Shown piece by piece: positions 49,995 through 63,214 of a DNA stretch of 64,000 nt. The DNA is from Balanoglossus misakiensis (lineage: Eukaryota; Hemichordata): the NCBI GenBank assembly GCA_040954595.2, contig CM082593.2, positions 9,362,001 to 9,426,000 of the forward strand, read 5' to 3'. The position numbers were made by a program, and so were the translations under genes. The notes under the pieces are model-generated. The model saw only the letters and a program-made list of their open reading frames with translations. It was not told where the DNA came from and did no database searches. How positions within the stretch are numbered: the first letter of the stretch is position 1; each line of letters opens with the position of its first letter.

Positions 49995-50160
49995 ATGGAC
50001 AGAAGTAAAATAGTCTATGGTATTGTATCGCGACAGACATGTGCATCGTGTGGGCGGTACGCGGTACATCCGATTCATGTTGTTTTAGTCGATGCCTTCA
50101 TTTCCTGCCAACGTAATCGTCGGTGTAAGACTGCTTTTTACGGTAAACTGTACAATGAAG
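49995..50160 (+). CDS. Possible first coding exon of an unrecognised gene
   Basis: ATGG at 49995 opens MDRSKIVYGIVSRQTCASCG and continues with Cys pairs (CASC, CQRNRRC) to a strong GTAAGT donor at 50161. No later exon found downstream, no family recognised. The GC-richer setting would suit a promoter-proximal exon, but it could be chance. Confidence 0.25.
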
Positions 50161-50229
50161 GTAAGTTCTTATCAGCTATTTTCGGATTGCATGTGATGCG
50201 AGTTTCGTTCGGTACGTGCGATCGATAGT

Positions 50230-51503
50230 ATGGCATGCAGAGGACGGCCTAAGTATAATCTCATTCTGGGTCATAGCAGTGGTGTTTTCTGGCAATTTTT
50301 GTCTGACATTTTGCGGGCAATTTTCTGATCGACACGGAAAAAGAGCCCGTAAAAAGGAAAAGTACAATTAGCCAGAAAACCCCACAGCTGCAGCTATGGA
50401 CCCACGCCACGCACAGTCTGACTTGGGCGGGAAAAACACTGCCAGGTTGGGGGTTGAAACCAAAGGGTCCCATTATTTTGGGAGAAGTGGTTCAACAACA
50501 TTGTCAAGAAATGTGCATTTTTATGAGTGACAAATATAGATGATTGCCTTTCCATCAAAATTCAAAACTACATAGTTATTGTTTATTAACATCAAGCAGA
50601 AAATTGAAAGTCTCAGCCACAGCTACAAGATTGGTTGTGGCCACAGCCTGAACACAGACATACAAATGCCATGCATTTGGTACTAAATTTTGGTAGCAAA
50701 TGACAAGGAAAGAACATCTGATTTGGAAGTAAATTATACAATGCAAACATTTGGAAAAATTATTTACAGTAAATTAAACCACAACAAAATGAACTTAAAT
50801 TCACCAAAGTTAACAATATCTTGTATATTTACTCTGCATCAGAAGTCACAAAAATCTCCATGTCATTAGAAAAATATGCCATATTTCTGAATGTACGTGT
50901 AGTGTACAAAATATGTCCACACTGAGTAATCAAATTGCATGCACATACAGCTGGAAATACTTCACCTCTCAGTTATAATCAATATTCCAGCGTTTCAAAA
51001 AATGTGTTGCCATTTTTGTTTGTTTGTACAATTTCAATATACGTTTATTTCTCTTGTAATCTTCCAAATTTGGTGCACAACCCCAATGATTTATGCAATA
51101 TTCTTGTTCCCACTCTTTGATTGACAGCTTGGCTATGCTGTATGATTTCATCAGCTTTGTTCCTACTTCACCTTAGCTTCTATATATTCATTTATTAACT
51201 TCTTATCATTGGGAAGGGCCTTCAAAGAATTATTCGACTTCTTTTGTCTCTCCAAGGACAAATATCAGACTGTCCATCGTGGTTGAAGAAGTATCACTAA
51301 CTTTACTCTGAGATTGATGACTCTTCATGTGTGGCTGTTATCTTTGCTGTTGATTTGGCAACTTCTTTGATACTTGACTTGCCTGAATGCAAACAAGAAA
51401 ACAACATTAAGGTTTAACAGCAATAATAATGAGTTTTTCTTAAAGCAATTTCCTTTTGGGCCACTTAAACTGACCTGGGGTTCCGCAAGGTCAACATGAA
51501 ATA
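50230..51503. other. Intergenic, nothing recognised
   Basis: AT-rich sequence without known motifs or element ends. Confidence 0.4.
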
Positions 51504-51680
51504 TTGAACACCTATTGCCTGGCCATGAGGGCCATAGCGGCCGTTTATTACACCCGAGGGGCTGTGAGTTACCAGAATCATATGCGGCCGAGGGAAATAG
51601 CATATGATTCTGGTAACTCACAGTCACGAGGGGGTAAAAACGGCTGCTATGGCCCGAATATAGGCCAGGCTATAGGTGTT
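51504..51680. mobile_element. Foldback hairpin, third locus
   Basis: Arms of about 75 bp (CTGTGAGTTACCAGAATCAT pairing with ATGATTCTGGTAACTCACAG; outer GGCCATAGC with GCTATGGCC). Ends in GTGTTTTATAATAAA, into the next element. Confidence 0.85.
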
Positions 51681-51941
51681 TTATAATAAACCTCATGCTA
51701 ACAGCTGGGAAAATCTTGCAATTTTTTCTTGAGGCTGGCAGACGACATCTTCAGTGGTGGCCATTGTGTCAGACGACGCGACGCTGATTGACGTGACCGA
51801 GTCTGCGCACTCACGCGGGTCACGTGACCGGTTTATATTTTTTCTGCTATTTCCCTAGCGGTTCATAGTCGATTCTATTTTCCTATCACGTGACGGATTC
51901 TGGCGAATCACGGCACAGTATTAGCATGAGGTATATTATAA
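51681..51941. mobile_element. TIR tail element beside hairpin, third locus
   Basis: Ends TTATAATAAACCTCATGCTA and, inverted, TTAGCATGAGGTATATTATA, 20 of 21 bases matching. Contains TCACGTGACGG and GCGAATCACGG shared with 44543-44704. Confidence 0.85.
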
Positions 51942-52180
51942 ATGTACATATATGTGGGTGTGTCATGTTTCATATCTTTTCCCGTTCACACACATTTATC
52001 TTTCCTTTCTAAAATAAAATTGAAATGACTATCTCCTGCACTGTGACATAACTATGTGCTTGGAATGTGGGCTTGCAGATTTATTTGGGGATGGTGGGGG
52101 GGGGGGGGAGGAAATAAGAATGAGTGGAACCTTGAAATGAACAATCCCATACATGGTAACTTCACTATAGTAATAGTTAC

Positions 52181-55100
52181 CTTCTTGAGTGCAGCAATTT
52201 TCCATACCATTGACTTCCATCCTTTCTGCTTCAACTGTCTCCTCAGTGTGCTCTGTTTCCAAATCACAGTCTGTCATGTTGATGTCTTCCCCTGTACTAT
52301 GCTGTGTCTGTCTTGTATCTTCTATTGGTATACTGCAACGGGTCTCCTCAGCATTGCTACCATGTAATGTTATGTTCCTTTCAGGTACACTTGTCGGCTC
52401 GATGTCATTCATGTCCATGGTGATATCAGGGGCAAGTATATCATCTTCTACTGAGAGGATGTGTTCATGGGAACCAGGATCAATCAACAAGTCATGGTCA
52501 TCATCATCTACACCAATTGGATGCTCTGGAATTTCCTCGGATTCTATAAGGTAGTATAAAATATTGACATTTTTTGTAGTGCTTGTATTATATAGTGTTA
52601 TTTCAAAATTTATTACTGTTATAGACTAATCATAATTAAAAAATAATTTCAAACGTTCATTTAACTAAGCCGTTCCAGCCAGTATTTATGTCACTCAATT
52701 TTGCTAAATCAGGCGAGAAGCAACACATTTCGCCCATTAGATATACTTTCATTGAATTCATGTGGTATTGAAAGTTGAACATGGCTGGGTATATATAGGT
52801 CAATTAATTTTGACAGGCTGAAGTGAAAGAAATTCATATTTTTGAAAGTAATGTTTCCCCCAAAATTATATGCATACAGATGAAGTCACTTATTTGGTTT
52901 GACTGTGATGTAATATGCTCTTACGTCTGCTATCATCTTGAAAGCCTGTGACAGTGAGGCTACCACTTCTTTCACCATTGCTGTCATAGAGCTTTATCTT
53001 GTGGATTGGTAAAGCAATTGCTTCACTTCTTACTCTGTCCACACAATCTTACCAACACCTGTTGATATCACATTGTACCTTTTGCAGAGATTATGACCGG
53101 AAATGATGCAGATGAGGTCCTGGTTCCTATAGAAATAAACAGGTAAGGAGATTGATCAAACATTCTTTATATAACAGTTTACACACAACACCAATGGCTA
53201 ATGTAAGTACTATAATCTTGGACAATTTTTACAATATAATTTTCCAAAATAAATAAGGATTTGCATGCTGTTAAAGGGACAAAGTCTCTCTCTCTCGCTG
53301 CCCTTTTCCCATTAATATTATGTTTCATTCAAGACACTGTTTATGTTAATGTACATGTGGATATATACTGAATGAACATTCAACCACACACACCTTCCAT
53401 CCCGCTTGTAGACACAAGAGTGAAAAACCTTGCCAAAATGAACAATCGGTCTCTACCATTTATTCATTTTGGGCGAGTTTTTACTCTCATATACAAGCAT
53501 GGTGGAACTTGTGTGTGGTTGAACGTTCATTCACTACATATACACATGTACATTAACATAAATGGTGTTTTGTATCAAACACAAAAAGAAAAAGGGCAGC
53601 GAGTGAGAGACCTTTTTAGAAAGCCATAAAACATGTGGGATATCCGAGAATAGTTCTATTATTTGTAAAAATGGAGGTTGCTCGTCACAAAAAATAACAG
53701 AACCTGCTTGACAGAAAAGTTCCATGAAAAAGACAGGGCATGTATAGATGTAATTTTTGATGCTTTGATACTATATTTTAGATTAGTTTTTCCTGTCCCA
53801 AAACACCATGCAATCTGTTGTATTATGTCTGCATATAATCAACAGTAATTGTTATTGAAAAGAAATAAAAGTGTGAGTTAAAATATTTGGGACTAAATTG
53901 CACTGCAGATACCTTGAAATCATCCTGGGTATCAGAGTTAAAAACTCTATTGCTTCCTCATGTCTCTGCCACAATGCACCTTCTCCTGGCAGCAAGAAAT
54001 CTGCAATCCTTTCATAGTGGCTTTGCAGTAGTGTTGGTCGTCGCAGTATTTCGTCCTCAGGGATTACTGTATTCTGACGTTTTGGGAGCTGCTTTCCAAT
54101 TTTGCTAATTTCAGATTCTATAATTTGTGATGGATCTCTTTCTTTTGTCATCTCTTCTTCTGCACCTAGACGTATCATGGCATTACCTATGATACCACCT
54201 GGACGCTTGGAGGAAGTTGTTTTCGTCACTCTCCGTATTCGATTGAAAACTCGCTCCTGGTTTTCAGCATTTGTTGACCTCAGAGAAACCAATCTCAGTT
54301 GATCAGGTAGATGGACGGTGATGTTATGGAAATACCGCCCGAACATCTTTCGTTTGGTAAGTTTCTTTGGCTTCTCAAATACCCTTTTGCACAATATTCC
54401 ATGCAAAAATACAGTGTTATACAATCGCAGAATCAGTCGTGGGCATCTGTCATTGTCATGTTTATAAGCAGTTTCGCTTATTTCAGCAAGCGTGTCAATA
54501 AGCTGACCATGCTCAGTATTTATGTTGTTCTCGTGAAGATACTGGGACACCAGAAGGATAGCTTTGCGTGCATCGCATCCCCGAATTTCGTCTTTACCAC
54601 CATATGTTGCCTGAATAAAGTTCTGTAACTTTACTGCTTCTTCTTTATCCTTGGTTTGTGCTGGAATTTCTTCTAACACATTGTGGATGTGTCCCTTCAG
54701 GTCACGGAGTGGCTCTGATGGCAAAATTTCATATGCAGAGCAGTTTATTTCAGCAAGATTATATTCTGGAGTGAGATGGAGCAGTGCTGGTACTCTCTGC
54801 ATACCATGTAAAATTTCAGAGAGTTTAGATTGTAAGTCTGGCTTCTTTAATCCTTCAGTTTCTTCACCCCTAGCATCAAGCTCTCTCCTAAGGTCGGCCA
54901 CTGTTAAGTTGGCAAATGGATGGGGAGTTTGCCGTGACTTTTCTCTCCATATTGGGCTGCCCTTGATTAACAAGTTACGTTTCTCATCTATTGACAGATA
55001 TTTCAGATGGTAACATGCAGACAGATCATCATGTCTTCTTGACTCTATTCCACAGATGCACTGGTAGTGACCTCCTTTCTGGTGCTAATCCTCAAACTCC

Positions 55101-56681
55101 TGTGCCGGTCCATCGCCATGAAAAAATCGGTGGACATCTGTGTATTCCCTGGAACCTTCGTCGGATGTTATTGGTCCTGTTGCACATTTTAGATCTTCTA
55201 CTCTGGTTTCAACATATGACAGCTGATCAACGTCATTGGAGTTGGATCGTCCCATTATATATAGATGTGGCTTCTCAACAAGCGAGTCAACGTTTACTTT
55301 TTTTCCGTGTTTCTCCAAGTACTCCTCATTTGTCAGATATGTTGCCGCGTCGTATATCCAGCTCACCATGAAGACAATGTGGGAATGGTTGCCTACAGTA
55401 CTGTGGTCATGCCATATTTTGAAGTGCCGTGAGTGATGTAGTCTTTTTAATTTACTGCGCATTTCATCGATGGTTTCTCCTTCTTTCAACTCGTGTATTC
55501 TTTGTAGCTCATCCCTTATTTCTTTTTCTTCTAGGTTTTGGTAATGACCGTCGTCATACCCATACACATGGCTTCTCAGAACACCAAGCTTAATTTGTCT
55601 GTCAAGCTCTCGTTTTCGGATTGTCTGTAAGTTTATTTTTCTAGCGTAGATTGTATAAGTTTCTTCTTTTAATTTGCCATCTTTTCCAATGGTCATCTTT
55701 TGGAACTCTTTTGGTGCTATTAATTCACCGATGTCGATTTCGCCACTTCTTATTTTTGTTGTCAATATTTCTTGCAGGGCTCTTGCTGGTCGGTGTTGAG
55801 GAAGTGACACCTCCCCCAAGACCTTTCAATGTTTTACGGTGTACTCTTCTGACAAAATCTCGACCTTGAACCTTCTTATTGATATTGAACTTGTCAGTGT
55901 CGATGCCAGCTGAGGTTGCGTACTCTTTCAGTATTTGGCCACCATTTGCAGCTGTTAGCCCGTACTTTCTCGCAAGGCTACTCCAGTTGACCTTGCCAGC
56001 ATCATAATTGGAAAGTTCACTTACAAATGAGCTTTTGTCCCATTCAACAGACTCTGTTTTTACAACATGGTCTTTTGGTGTCAGCTTGTTGAGGGATTCT
56101 AGTTGTAGACGGCGATTTACTCGCTTCTTGGCAGAATCGGTAGACTCAAAGTCAACAGACCGTCAACATGATTCGTAGCAAGCAAATGACTGACCGGATC
56201 CTAGGATTGTTTTTAAATCTCCGTCATTTTTAGCGTGGGATTTTTCGATGCTTTGCTTGACATTAGTATAAAGTGCTCGTCTGTCTTTCTTTTTCTGTTC
56301 TTTGCTGATTTTTGTCTGTAGCTTGAACCCCGGAACTTTGAGAAGCGCTTCACTGAAAGGTGTTGAGTACACTTTATTGTATGACTCCTCTACTCGCTGA
56401 TATAGCTGTCCGGCAGTTCTTACGGCAGATTTAAGAGGGACAGTCAGCTTTGTCTCATGTGGATTTTGTAGTTGTTGCATCTCTCCCATTGCATCTTCAA
56501 TTACCCCAACAGTCGAGAAGGGAAGACTTTTGATATGTTTCTGATAGTACTTGTTCAAAAGCAGAACATCAACATTGCTACTTTGGCACTCTTGACAGTC
56601 AAGTGCTGTGTGTAGGATTTGCCTTGATAAAGGCAGTTTTTGCCAACTAGTTGCAGAAAAATGCTGTAGAAATACTGACAT
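52181..56681 (-). pseudogene. Decayed mobile-element-like gene with SAP domain
   Basis: Minus strand, main part 56681-53913, then 53126-52925 and 52543-52181 (acidic C-terminal exon), with phases that agree. Blocks: KKDRRALYTNVKQSIEKSHA (N-terminal), ARKYGLTAANGGQILKEYA (HTH-like), FKIWHDHSTVGNHSHIVFMV with IYDAATYLTNEEY, GGHYQCICGIESRRHDD (Cys-rich), SAP motif LTVADLRRELDARGEE with KKPDLQSKL, then STGVGKIV and KIKLYDSNGER. Lesions: TGA at 56163-56165, frameshift in a G run near 55808, TAG at 55085-55087, frameshift near 53035. I know similar unclassified, repeated proteins from marine invertebrates. No element ends found. Confidence 0.7.
53274..53615. mobile_element. GGGACAAAG MITE, complete foldback copy
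   Basis: About 342 bp, inverted ends (AAGGGACAAAGTCTCTCTCT at the left; right end GGCAGCGAGTGAGAGACCTTT). TTA on both sides (53271-53273, 53616-53618) suits a PIF/Harbinger-type 3-bp target duplication. Inserted in an intron of the SAP gene. Confidence 0.8.
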
Positions 56682-56969
56682 TTTTCCTGGAATTCAACCA
56701 TTGAACTGAAGCACTTAGTGTTTTCTCAAATCGTGGCAGTTTAAATTTAAACTGGTAACTTGCATATTTCTGCTGTTAGACATGATATCCTGATATTTGG
56801 CATACCTTTGTCCAATGGATATGTTGTAAACAGGCATAAATCTTGATGTATTTTCAGCCTTTTCCTGAGTAGACTTTTCGGAATTAGAAAGCTCTTTTGT
56901 TGCTCTTGCAGCTATGGCCATAAAATAACCACAGAATGCCATGATGACATGCCAACTGAACAAGTGCAT

Positions 56970-59900
56970 ACCTCCAAATAACAGCTGAAGGGATCATCTG
57001 CTGCAATTTGAATATGGCGCCAATTTTACATGAACAAAGGAAAAGTTGAACTTTGACCTTTCAAGACGCACTATTTTGATGGGGTAAAATGAAAACCATG
57101 TACTCACCAGATTGAAGTTGAAATAAAGGTTTATTTCCCTCATATAATGTTGTCATGGCTTGTTAAATAAGTGAATGAGTGACAGTAATTACTACTTGTG
57201 GCTAAAAATCATCCCAAACTGATTGGGAATTATGTATGTTCACGATTGTCTGAACTGTAGCGACACTAAAATGATCTAGAACGCGGGCGGGCGCTAATGG
57301 TAGCGTCCATGTCAGTTGCTAGGATACGCGTATACGATCAGCTGATTTTACCCACAATGCATCACGCCAACTAAGGCATTACGTAATGGCACCCCTGGAC
57401 GAGCGTCCCAGGGTAAGGATAATTTACGAGGCGGAAAATACGAAAAATCCACCGCTAAACAGCTTTATTTTCTGACACCTCTGGTCGTAATCGAAGGTTA
57501 ACATGTTCGCCCATTTCAAGATTACGATACTGTGTTTGAAAACGAAGTTAATGATTCAGCATAACCCTATAAATGTTGGAATTTTGGCTGCCGGTCAATG
57601 GGTAGTCGATAATCTACATCGTCAAAATATTATGGCAGCGAAATACACTACAGTATGAGTCCTATCAGAGAAAGTTGACGGGTCATAAGGTGAAACTAAA
57701 AAATAATAATGGGATTGTGAGCATCTAGCGGTGGATTTTTGGCCTTCTTTTAAGAATATCATTTTCGACCCCCAAAATGCCACTATTTGTGACATGATAA
57801 TAGTTTTGGAGGTTTTCTCGGAAATGTCTCATTTTATTTGCTTGTCTTGAACATGAATTACATCAACTGATTGGCTGGTGTGGTTACAATTGTTTATTAT
57901 GCTCGATTAACGTATTCAGTCTGTCGATAGAGGGCGCCCACGCCTTAACGTACACGAGAATGGCGTTCCACCGGAAGTATCACCATGGTTGCCTACTTAC
58001 TTCACAATTTCATTTTTATAGATCGATCGCCAAAAATTGAGATTATCCGAATTATTTTATACGTAATCATAATTTACGCGTACAAGTGTCGTTTGTTGTT
58101 CCGAACGTATGTTCCACACGTATGCCACGTCACGTGACAAGGACGTTAGCCAATCACATGAAGCAACATCTGCATGATACTATCGAATCAGAGCGCGAGC
58201 TCAAACGGATTAGGAGAGACATCTTGACCGCGTCTCTGAAAAGCCAAAGGTCATTGTTTAAATGATAAAAAGGATTTAGCAAAGTTCACATCAAAATAGA
58301 GGAAAAATATGCACCTATCTATTATGTTGTTGATTGATTCATTCCAAGGTGTACATTAAGAACTGTCCCTCATTTGACTTAATAATCCAAATTACACAAA
58401 CAATAAACGCATAAATTTTATTGTTATTAATGAAAATACTGGTAGAGTTGATAAGCTGAATACTGGACATTTAAGCATATCTCAATTTGCAAATATAGAA
58501 CTGGAAGTGAACATAGTATCAATACCCAAACAACATGAAAATCACGCACCCTTTTTTAAAACTCTAGACCAAGGTAAAATAATTGCCTGAACATTTTTCA
58601 TCAGATCCCTTCTATATTTCCAAACACTTCTTGAACACAAATCCAAAATCCAATGGTCACATAATCTAATCCAAACACACCCTTCAAATAAATCTATGTC
58701 ATATAATCCAATCAAAGCACATATTTCAAATACATTTACATCCAACAATTGTGGAATTGGAAAATGTGGAATTGAAAGTCTCTAGAGCTGCCACTTTTTA
58801 GCATTAATTTCCAACTTAAATTAGTCCATCTAAATAAGCTTACTTAGGTATACATGAACACCTTATCGATGCCCGATTATGACTGCATGTTGCAATTTGA
58901 ACACTTTTGTATTAAAACGGTGCCGCACCTATTTCATCAGCCTCCATACAAACAGTACGCAGCTATCGTGGTTTGCGTCGCCAAAAGATGACAAACTGAT
59001 GCAAATGCGAGTAATATGGCTTAAGTTGAGGATTTAGAGGATAGGGAATATATTTGAAGTATTTTATTGTTGAAAAATGTGAAATTTGGCAGCTATACAG
59101 GCTTTAATAGACAGGCATTGAAATGACTTTACAAACAAATTTTTCTTGAATGTTTAAGACAGACAGAATCAACCCACAGTCAGCCTCAAATATATAAACT
59201 ATTACAAAATGTTAATTAAATGGAAAATTTTGAAAAAATTTGCTTGGCCACTCATTTGATTGCATTTTTTCCATTTCATATTTTAGGCATGGTATATCAA
59301 TATAATTTGTTGTGTTGTGTATATATTATGCTTGAAAACCAATTGACGGAAATATTAATTTAGAATAATGGTTATATTTTGAGAAATCACAAAGATTTCT
59401 ACATCACTCCCACATCATTGGTTGCTTAGCAACAGACATTCACCCTCCAAGCAAATTAATATCCTTTGAGAAGTATCATGTGGAGAGGATCATGCAGTCA
59501 CATAATCTTTGATTTGTACCATCCACCATTTCATTGTAGGCTTTATCATAAAGGTGTTGTTTGGATTTCTGGCAGTTTGTAAGGTGATATGAGAAATGCA
59601 TTCCTTTCTGGCAAAAGACAACAACGTGTACTGCAAATTAATAGCTGGAATCATGATGATGATGATGATGATAATAAATATTATTTTGTTAAAAACAATA
59701 TTTTGAAAATAACTGTAAAAGAGATCGCCCACCGTCTCTCTCATATACAGGAGTGACGTCGTAAAGACACACAGCTCTGCCCAGCATAGCTCTGGACTTA
59801 TACGCTGTTTGGGTCAACGCTGCTCTCCCTCCCCACAGCTATGGAGCCATCCATAGGAAAATCCGTTGGGTGCGGAGCAAAATGATACGCACCGATTTTC

Positions 59901-60308
59901 AAACAATAAACTACATGAACATGTACATAATGTTGTCAGAAATAAAGATCGAACGAAAATTTCACAAATGGGAACCTACTTGACGTGTTTGTCGCCGAAT
60001 CGTAAACGTCGTTAATGCAGCGCCGTAAAACTGGTGACCCTCCCATACAAACATGGACGTTCGCCTTCATTTAAGTCATGTGATCAACACGTGACACGTG
60101 TTTTACTATGCCAAGCAGAGCTACATGGTGCCTGCAATCTGCATGTGGCTAAAACGGCACATATTCTAAGTTGTGCGTTTAATGTATCAGTAGAACAATA
60201 CCTTCATTTTGCAGCTGTGTTGTTTTCATGTTCGCGGAAAACTTCTTTGCCACCATCGGTTTAAAACTATGAAAGCCAGTTGGGGACATGTACATACGCA
60301 ATAAATAA
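56970..60308. other. Intergenic, with one dispersed repeat
   Basis: No supported gene. Contains the dispersed repeat at 58955-59115 and a (GAT)n run at about 59653-59676. 57270-58200 is richer in CpG. No ends for the SAP element detected. Confidence 0.4.
58955..59115. repeat. Dispersed repeat (other copy at 24395-24510)
   Basis: Shared blocks with interspersed differences and one insertion relative to the other copy. Noncoding. Confidence 0.65.
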
Positions 60309-60808
60309 AAAATTATCTCGAGATCTCGAGATAATTCCATTCGTTTTCCTGACTTTTTATTTTTTTATCTCGAGATCTCGAGATAATTCAAGTTCGTTTT
60401 CCTGACTTTTTATTTTTATATCTCGAGATCTCGAGATAATTCCATTCGTTTTCCCGACTTTTTATTTTTTTATCTCGAGATCTCGAGATAATTCAAGTTC
60501 GCTTTCCTGACTTTTTATTTTTTTATCTCGAGATCTCGAGATAATGCTATTCGTTTTCCCGACTTTTTATTTTTTTATCTCGAGATCTCGAGATAATTCA
60601 AGTTCGTTTTCCTGACTTTTTATTTTTTTATCTCGAGATCTCGAGATAATGCTATTCGTTTTCCCGACTTTTTATTTTTTTATCTCGAGATCTCGAGATA
60701 ATTCAAGTTCGTTTTCCTGACTTTTTATTTTTTTTATCTCGAGATCTCGAGATAATGCTATTCGTTTTCCCGACTTTTTATTTTTTTATCTCGAGATCTC
60801 GAGATAAT
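60309..60808. repeat. Palindromic satellite, about ten 52-53 bp units
   Basis: Each unit has the perfect palindrome ATCTCGAGATCTCGAGAT, then a 19-base spacer, then TTTTTATTTTTT. Spacers alternate between TTCAAGTTCG and TTCCATTCG or TGCTATTCG forms, with a coupled CCTGAC/CCCGAC difference, so the higher-order period is about 105 bp. Ends about 390 bases before the integrase gene. Confidence 0.95.
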
Positions 60809-60848
60809 TCTCTCGAAAGAGGGCGGTGTGTTGGTAGGGAGACTGTCC

Positions 60849-60902
60849 AGAGAGGACCATGCATCGATATCGGTCCAGAGAGGGACATGCACCGATATCG
60901 GT
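60849..60902. repeat. Short direct duplication with CGATATCG
   Basis: CCAGAGAGG.ACATGCA.CGATATCGGT occurs twice in tandem (about 28-base period), beside the satellite. Confidence 0.7.
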
Positions 60903-61246
60903 ACGGAGAATTGGCAAGCAAGCACTCAGTGTATTCAATGGTAGGAGTGATCGTCGGTTTCAGAGCTGCATTCTGCATCGTATCATCAGACTGAGTGCAT
61001 GAGTCTTGGTAATTAGTTGACATTTCAACTTCGTAATATTTATAATTACTAGTTATACGTACTGGGACAAATTACCGAAGTCTTGGCCTGAGATTACTTT
61101 CCAAGTTTGCAAGAAAACTGACTCAGTGGTAAAGTTACTAAACAATTGGTTTCAATATTATACTTTATTCATTATCATTATGCGATAATTCCTTTTATCT
61201 AATGCGACAATTAACATTCCTCCTCTATCGAACAGATAACGTCACC

Positions 61247-63214
61247 ATGGAAAGAGATGATATAATCCGTATCTATTTCAACATGGGCTTCAACTACAGT
61301 GAAATCCTGGCTACTTTAGCTGTCAATCATAACGTTGTCATTAGTATGCGTCATCTTAAAAGATTACTGAAGAAACTCGGACTTTTCAGACGGAAGTACC
61401 ATTCAGACATCAATGAGGTAATAACATTTCTGAGAGAAGAGGTTGACAAATCTGGAAGACTCCACGGCTATCGGTGGATGCATTTAAAGTGTGTCCAGAG
61501 AGGATTGGTTATCGACAGGGAGAGTGTGCGGTTGTTACTCCAGATCATTGACCCCATAGGTGTGGAATTAAGAAAGAGACGTCGTCTACGCCGTCGCCAG
61601 TATGGGGCTCCTGGGCCGAACTATATGTGGCACCTAGATTCGTATGACAAACTTTCCCCTTACGGAATAGCAATCAATGGGTGTATAGACGGGTTTTCCA
61701 GGCGTGTAATTTGGGCTAAAGCTTATCACACCAACAGTGATCCGAAGATTATAGCAGGGTACTTCATCAAAGAAGTTGAAAGTCTGAAATCTTGCCCCCA
61801 AAACATGCGAGCGGATAGAGGCACAGAAAATGGACATGTTGAACAGTTCCAGAAGTTTCTAACAAATGATGACAACTGCTTTTATTATGGCAGCAGTCAA
61901 CTCAACCAACGCATAGAACGATGGTGGGGTACATTTCGCCAACACTGTGGACAGTTTTGGTTGGATCTTTTCTACAAACTAAAGGATGATGGAGTCTTCA
62001 GTGGTGATTATCTTGATAAAGATCTGGTCAGATTTTGCTTCCTGAAAATGATACAGGTAAGAAGAAGAATTTGGGACTTAAAAAATAATTGTCTTTCCTC
62101 AATCTGTTACACTATCACTTATACTGTATATACTTTAAATACTTATACAGAAAATATTGCTAGGATTGATATTATATAGTGAAAACGTACAATACAATAA
62201 AATATAAGAAGTCCCATGTATAAACTGACTAACAATAACCCTACGCTCTTCCAAATGGGAGGAGTATAAAAAAGAACGTTTTTATGTATTGAAAAGAAAG
62301 GACTGCTCACATATTTTGGTTTAAACCTTCAAATACAAAGTAAAAAAGGCTTAAAATGTGCTGTACATGTGTTGATATGTATCATGATGAACAAAAATCA
62401 CAACCTGCAATGCATTGTGTGTGTGATTTAAGACTGTCCTTGTCTACTTATTCCAATTGTCCATTTTATGCACCTCTATCCTGCATGCATATGTTGGACA
62501 ACATTTTAGACTTTCCACTCCTTCGATAAATACCTTACTATTAATCTCGGATCGAATACTGTTGGTGTGATAAGCCTCATCATAAATTACACGCCAGCTG
62601 GTAAACCCGTCTATACACCAATTGATAATCTAATATATGTAAATTGTTATAATTATAATATTTGTAATTTTATTCCATTTGTTTGGTTATATTTCACTTC
62701 AATAAATTAATTTTAGGTGTACCTTCCCGTCTGAAGAGTTCATGTAGATGAGGTGTCACCATGTATGTATCTTTTAGATATCCTATAGTACCTAGGGACT
62801 ATGTTTAACTGATGCATGTATTAAACTGCTAACATTGAACTTCCTCATACATTTTGTGCCTGTCATTTTATAATTCAGGATGAACTGGATGATGCTGTAA
62901 TGGAATGGAATTGTCACAGGATCAGTCGTTCACGTAACGCAGTCTCTCCCATCGGGCGACCTCACATGATGTTCTTTGTCCCGGAGATGTATGGAAGTCA
63001 TGATTTCGGATCAACTGTTTCTCAGGAACAGATTAACACATGCCGAGAGGAATGTGTGTTCAAAGGAGCGTGCCCCTGTGATGAAGATTTATTCGAGTAC
63101 TGTGTCTCATACATGGTCGACAACAATATGCATTTACCTTCTGACCCATATTCTGCTGTGGAATTGTACGTGAATCTCCGAAATTCTATAAAATATGAAT
63201 CCTTATCTGACTAG
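61247..63214 (+). CDS. Integrase-core (rve-type DDE) protein, 2 exons
   Basis: Exons 61247-62056 and 62879-63214 join in phase 0 to 381 codons. I choose ATG 61247 (CACCATGG) over 61202. An N-terminal helical DNA-binding-like part (YSEILATLAVNHNVVISMRH then LKRLLKKLG) precedes the integrase core: HLDSYDKL (D131), RADRGTEN (D190), NQRIERWWGTFR (E224), a D-D-33-E arrangement. Exon 2 gives RISRSRNAVSPIGRPHMMFF and a Cys-rich tail (CREECVFKGACPCDEDL). It belongs to a family of integrase-core genes widespread in fishes and invertebrates (I associate it with the rva_4 integrase family). Intact; either a transposase or a domesticated gene. No flanking TIRs or LTRs seen. Confidence 0.85.

Noticed and set aside
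53035-53078. 44-nt intron GTACAA...GACAG in the SAP gene
   Set aside because: Possible by signals, but the sequence reads coherently through it (STGVGKIVWTE), so a frameshift near 53035 is more likely.
54311-54628. Plus-strand ORFs across the SAP gene
   Set aside because: Shadows of the minus-strand coding sequence, which has the coherent motifs.
56715-56969. ORF upstream of the SAP gene as its first exon
   Set aside because: No motif and no clear donor linking it to 56681.
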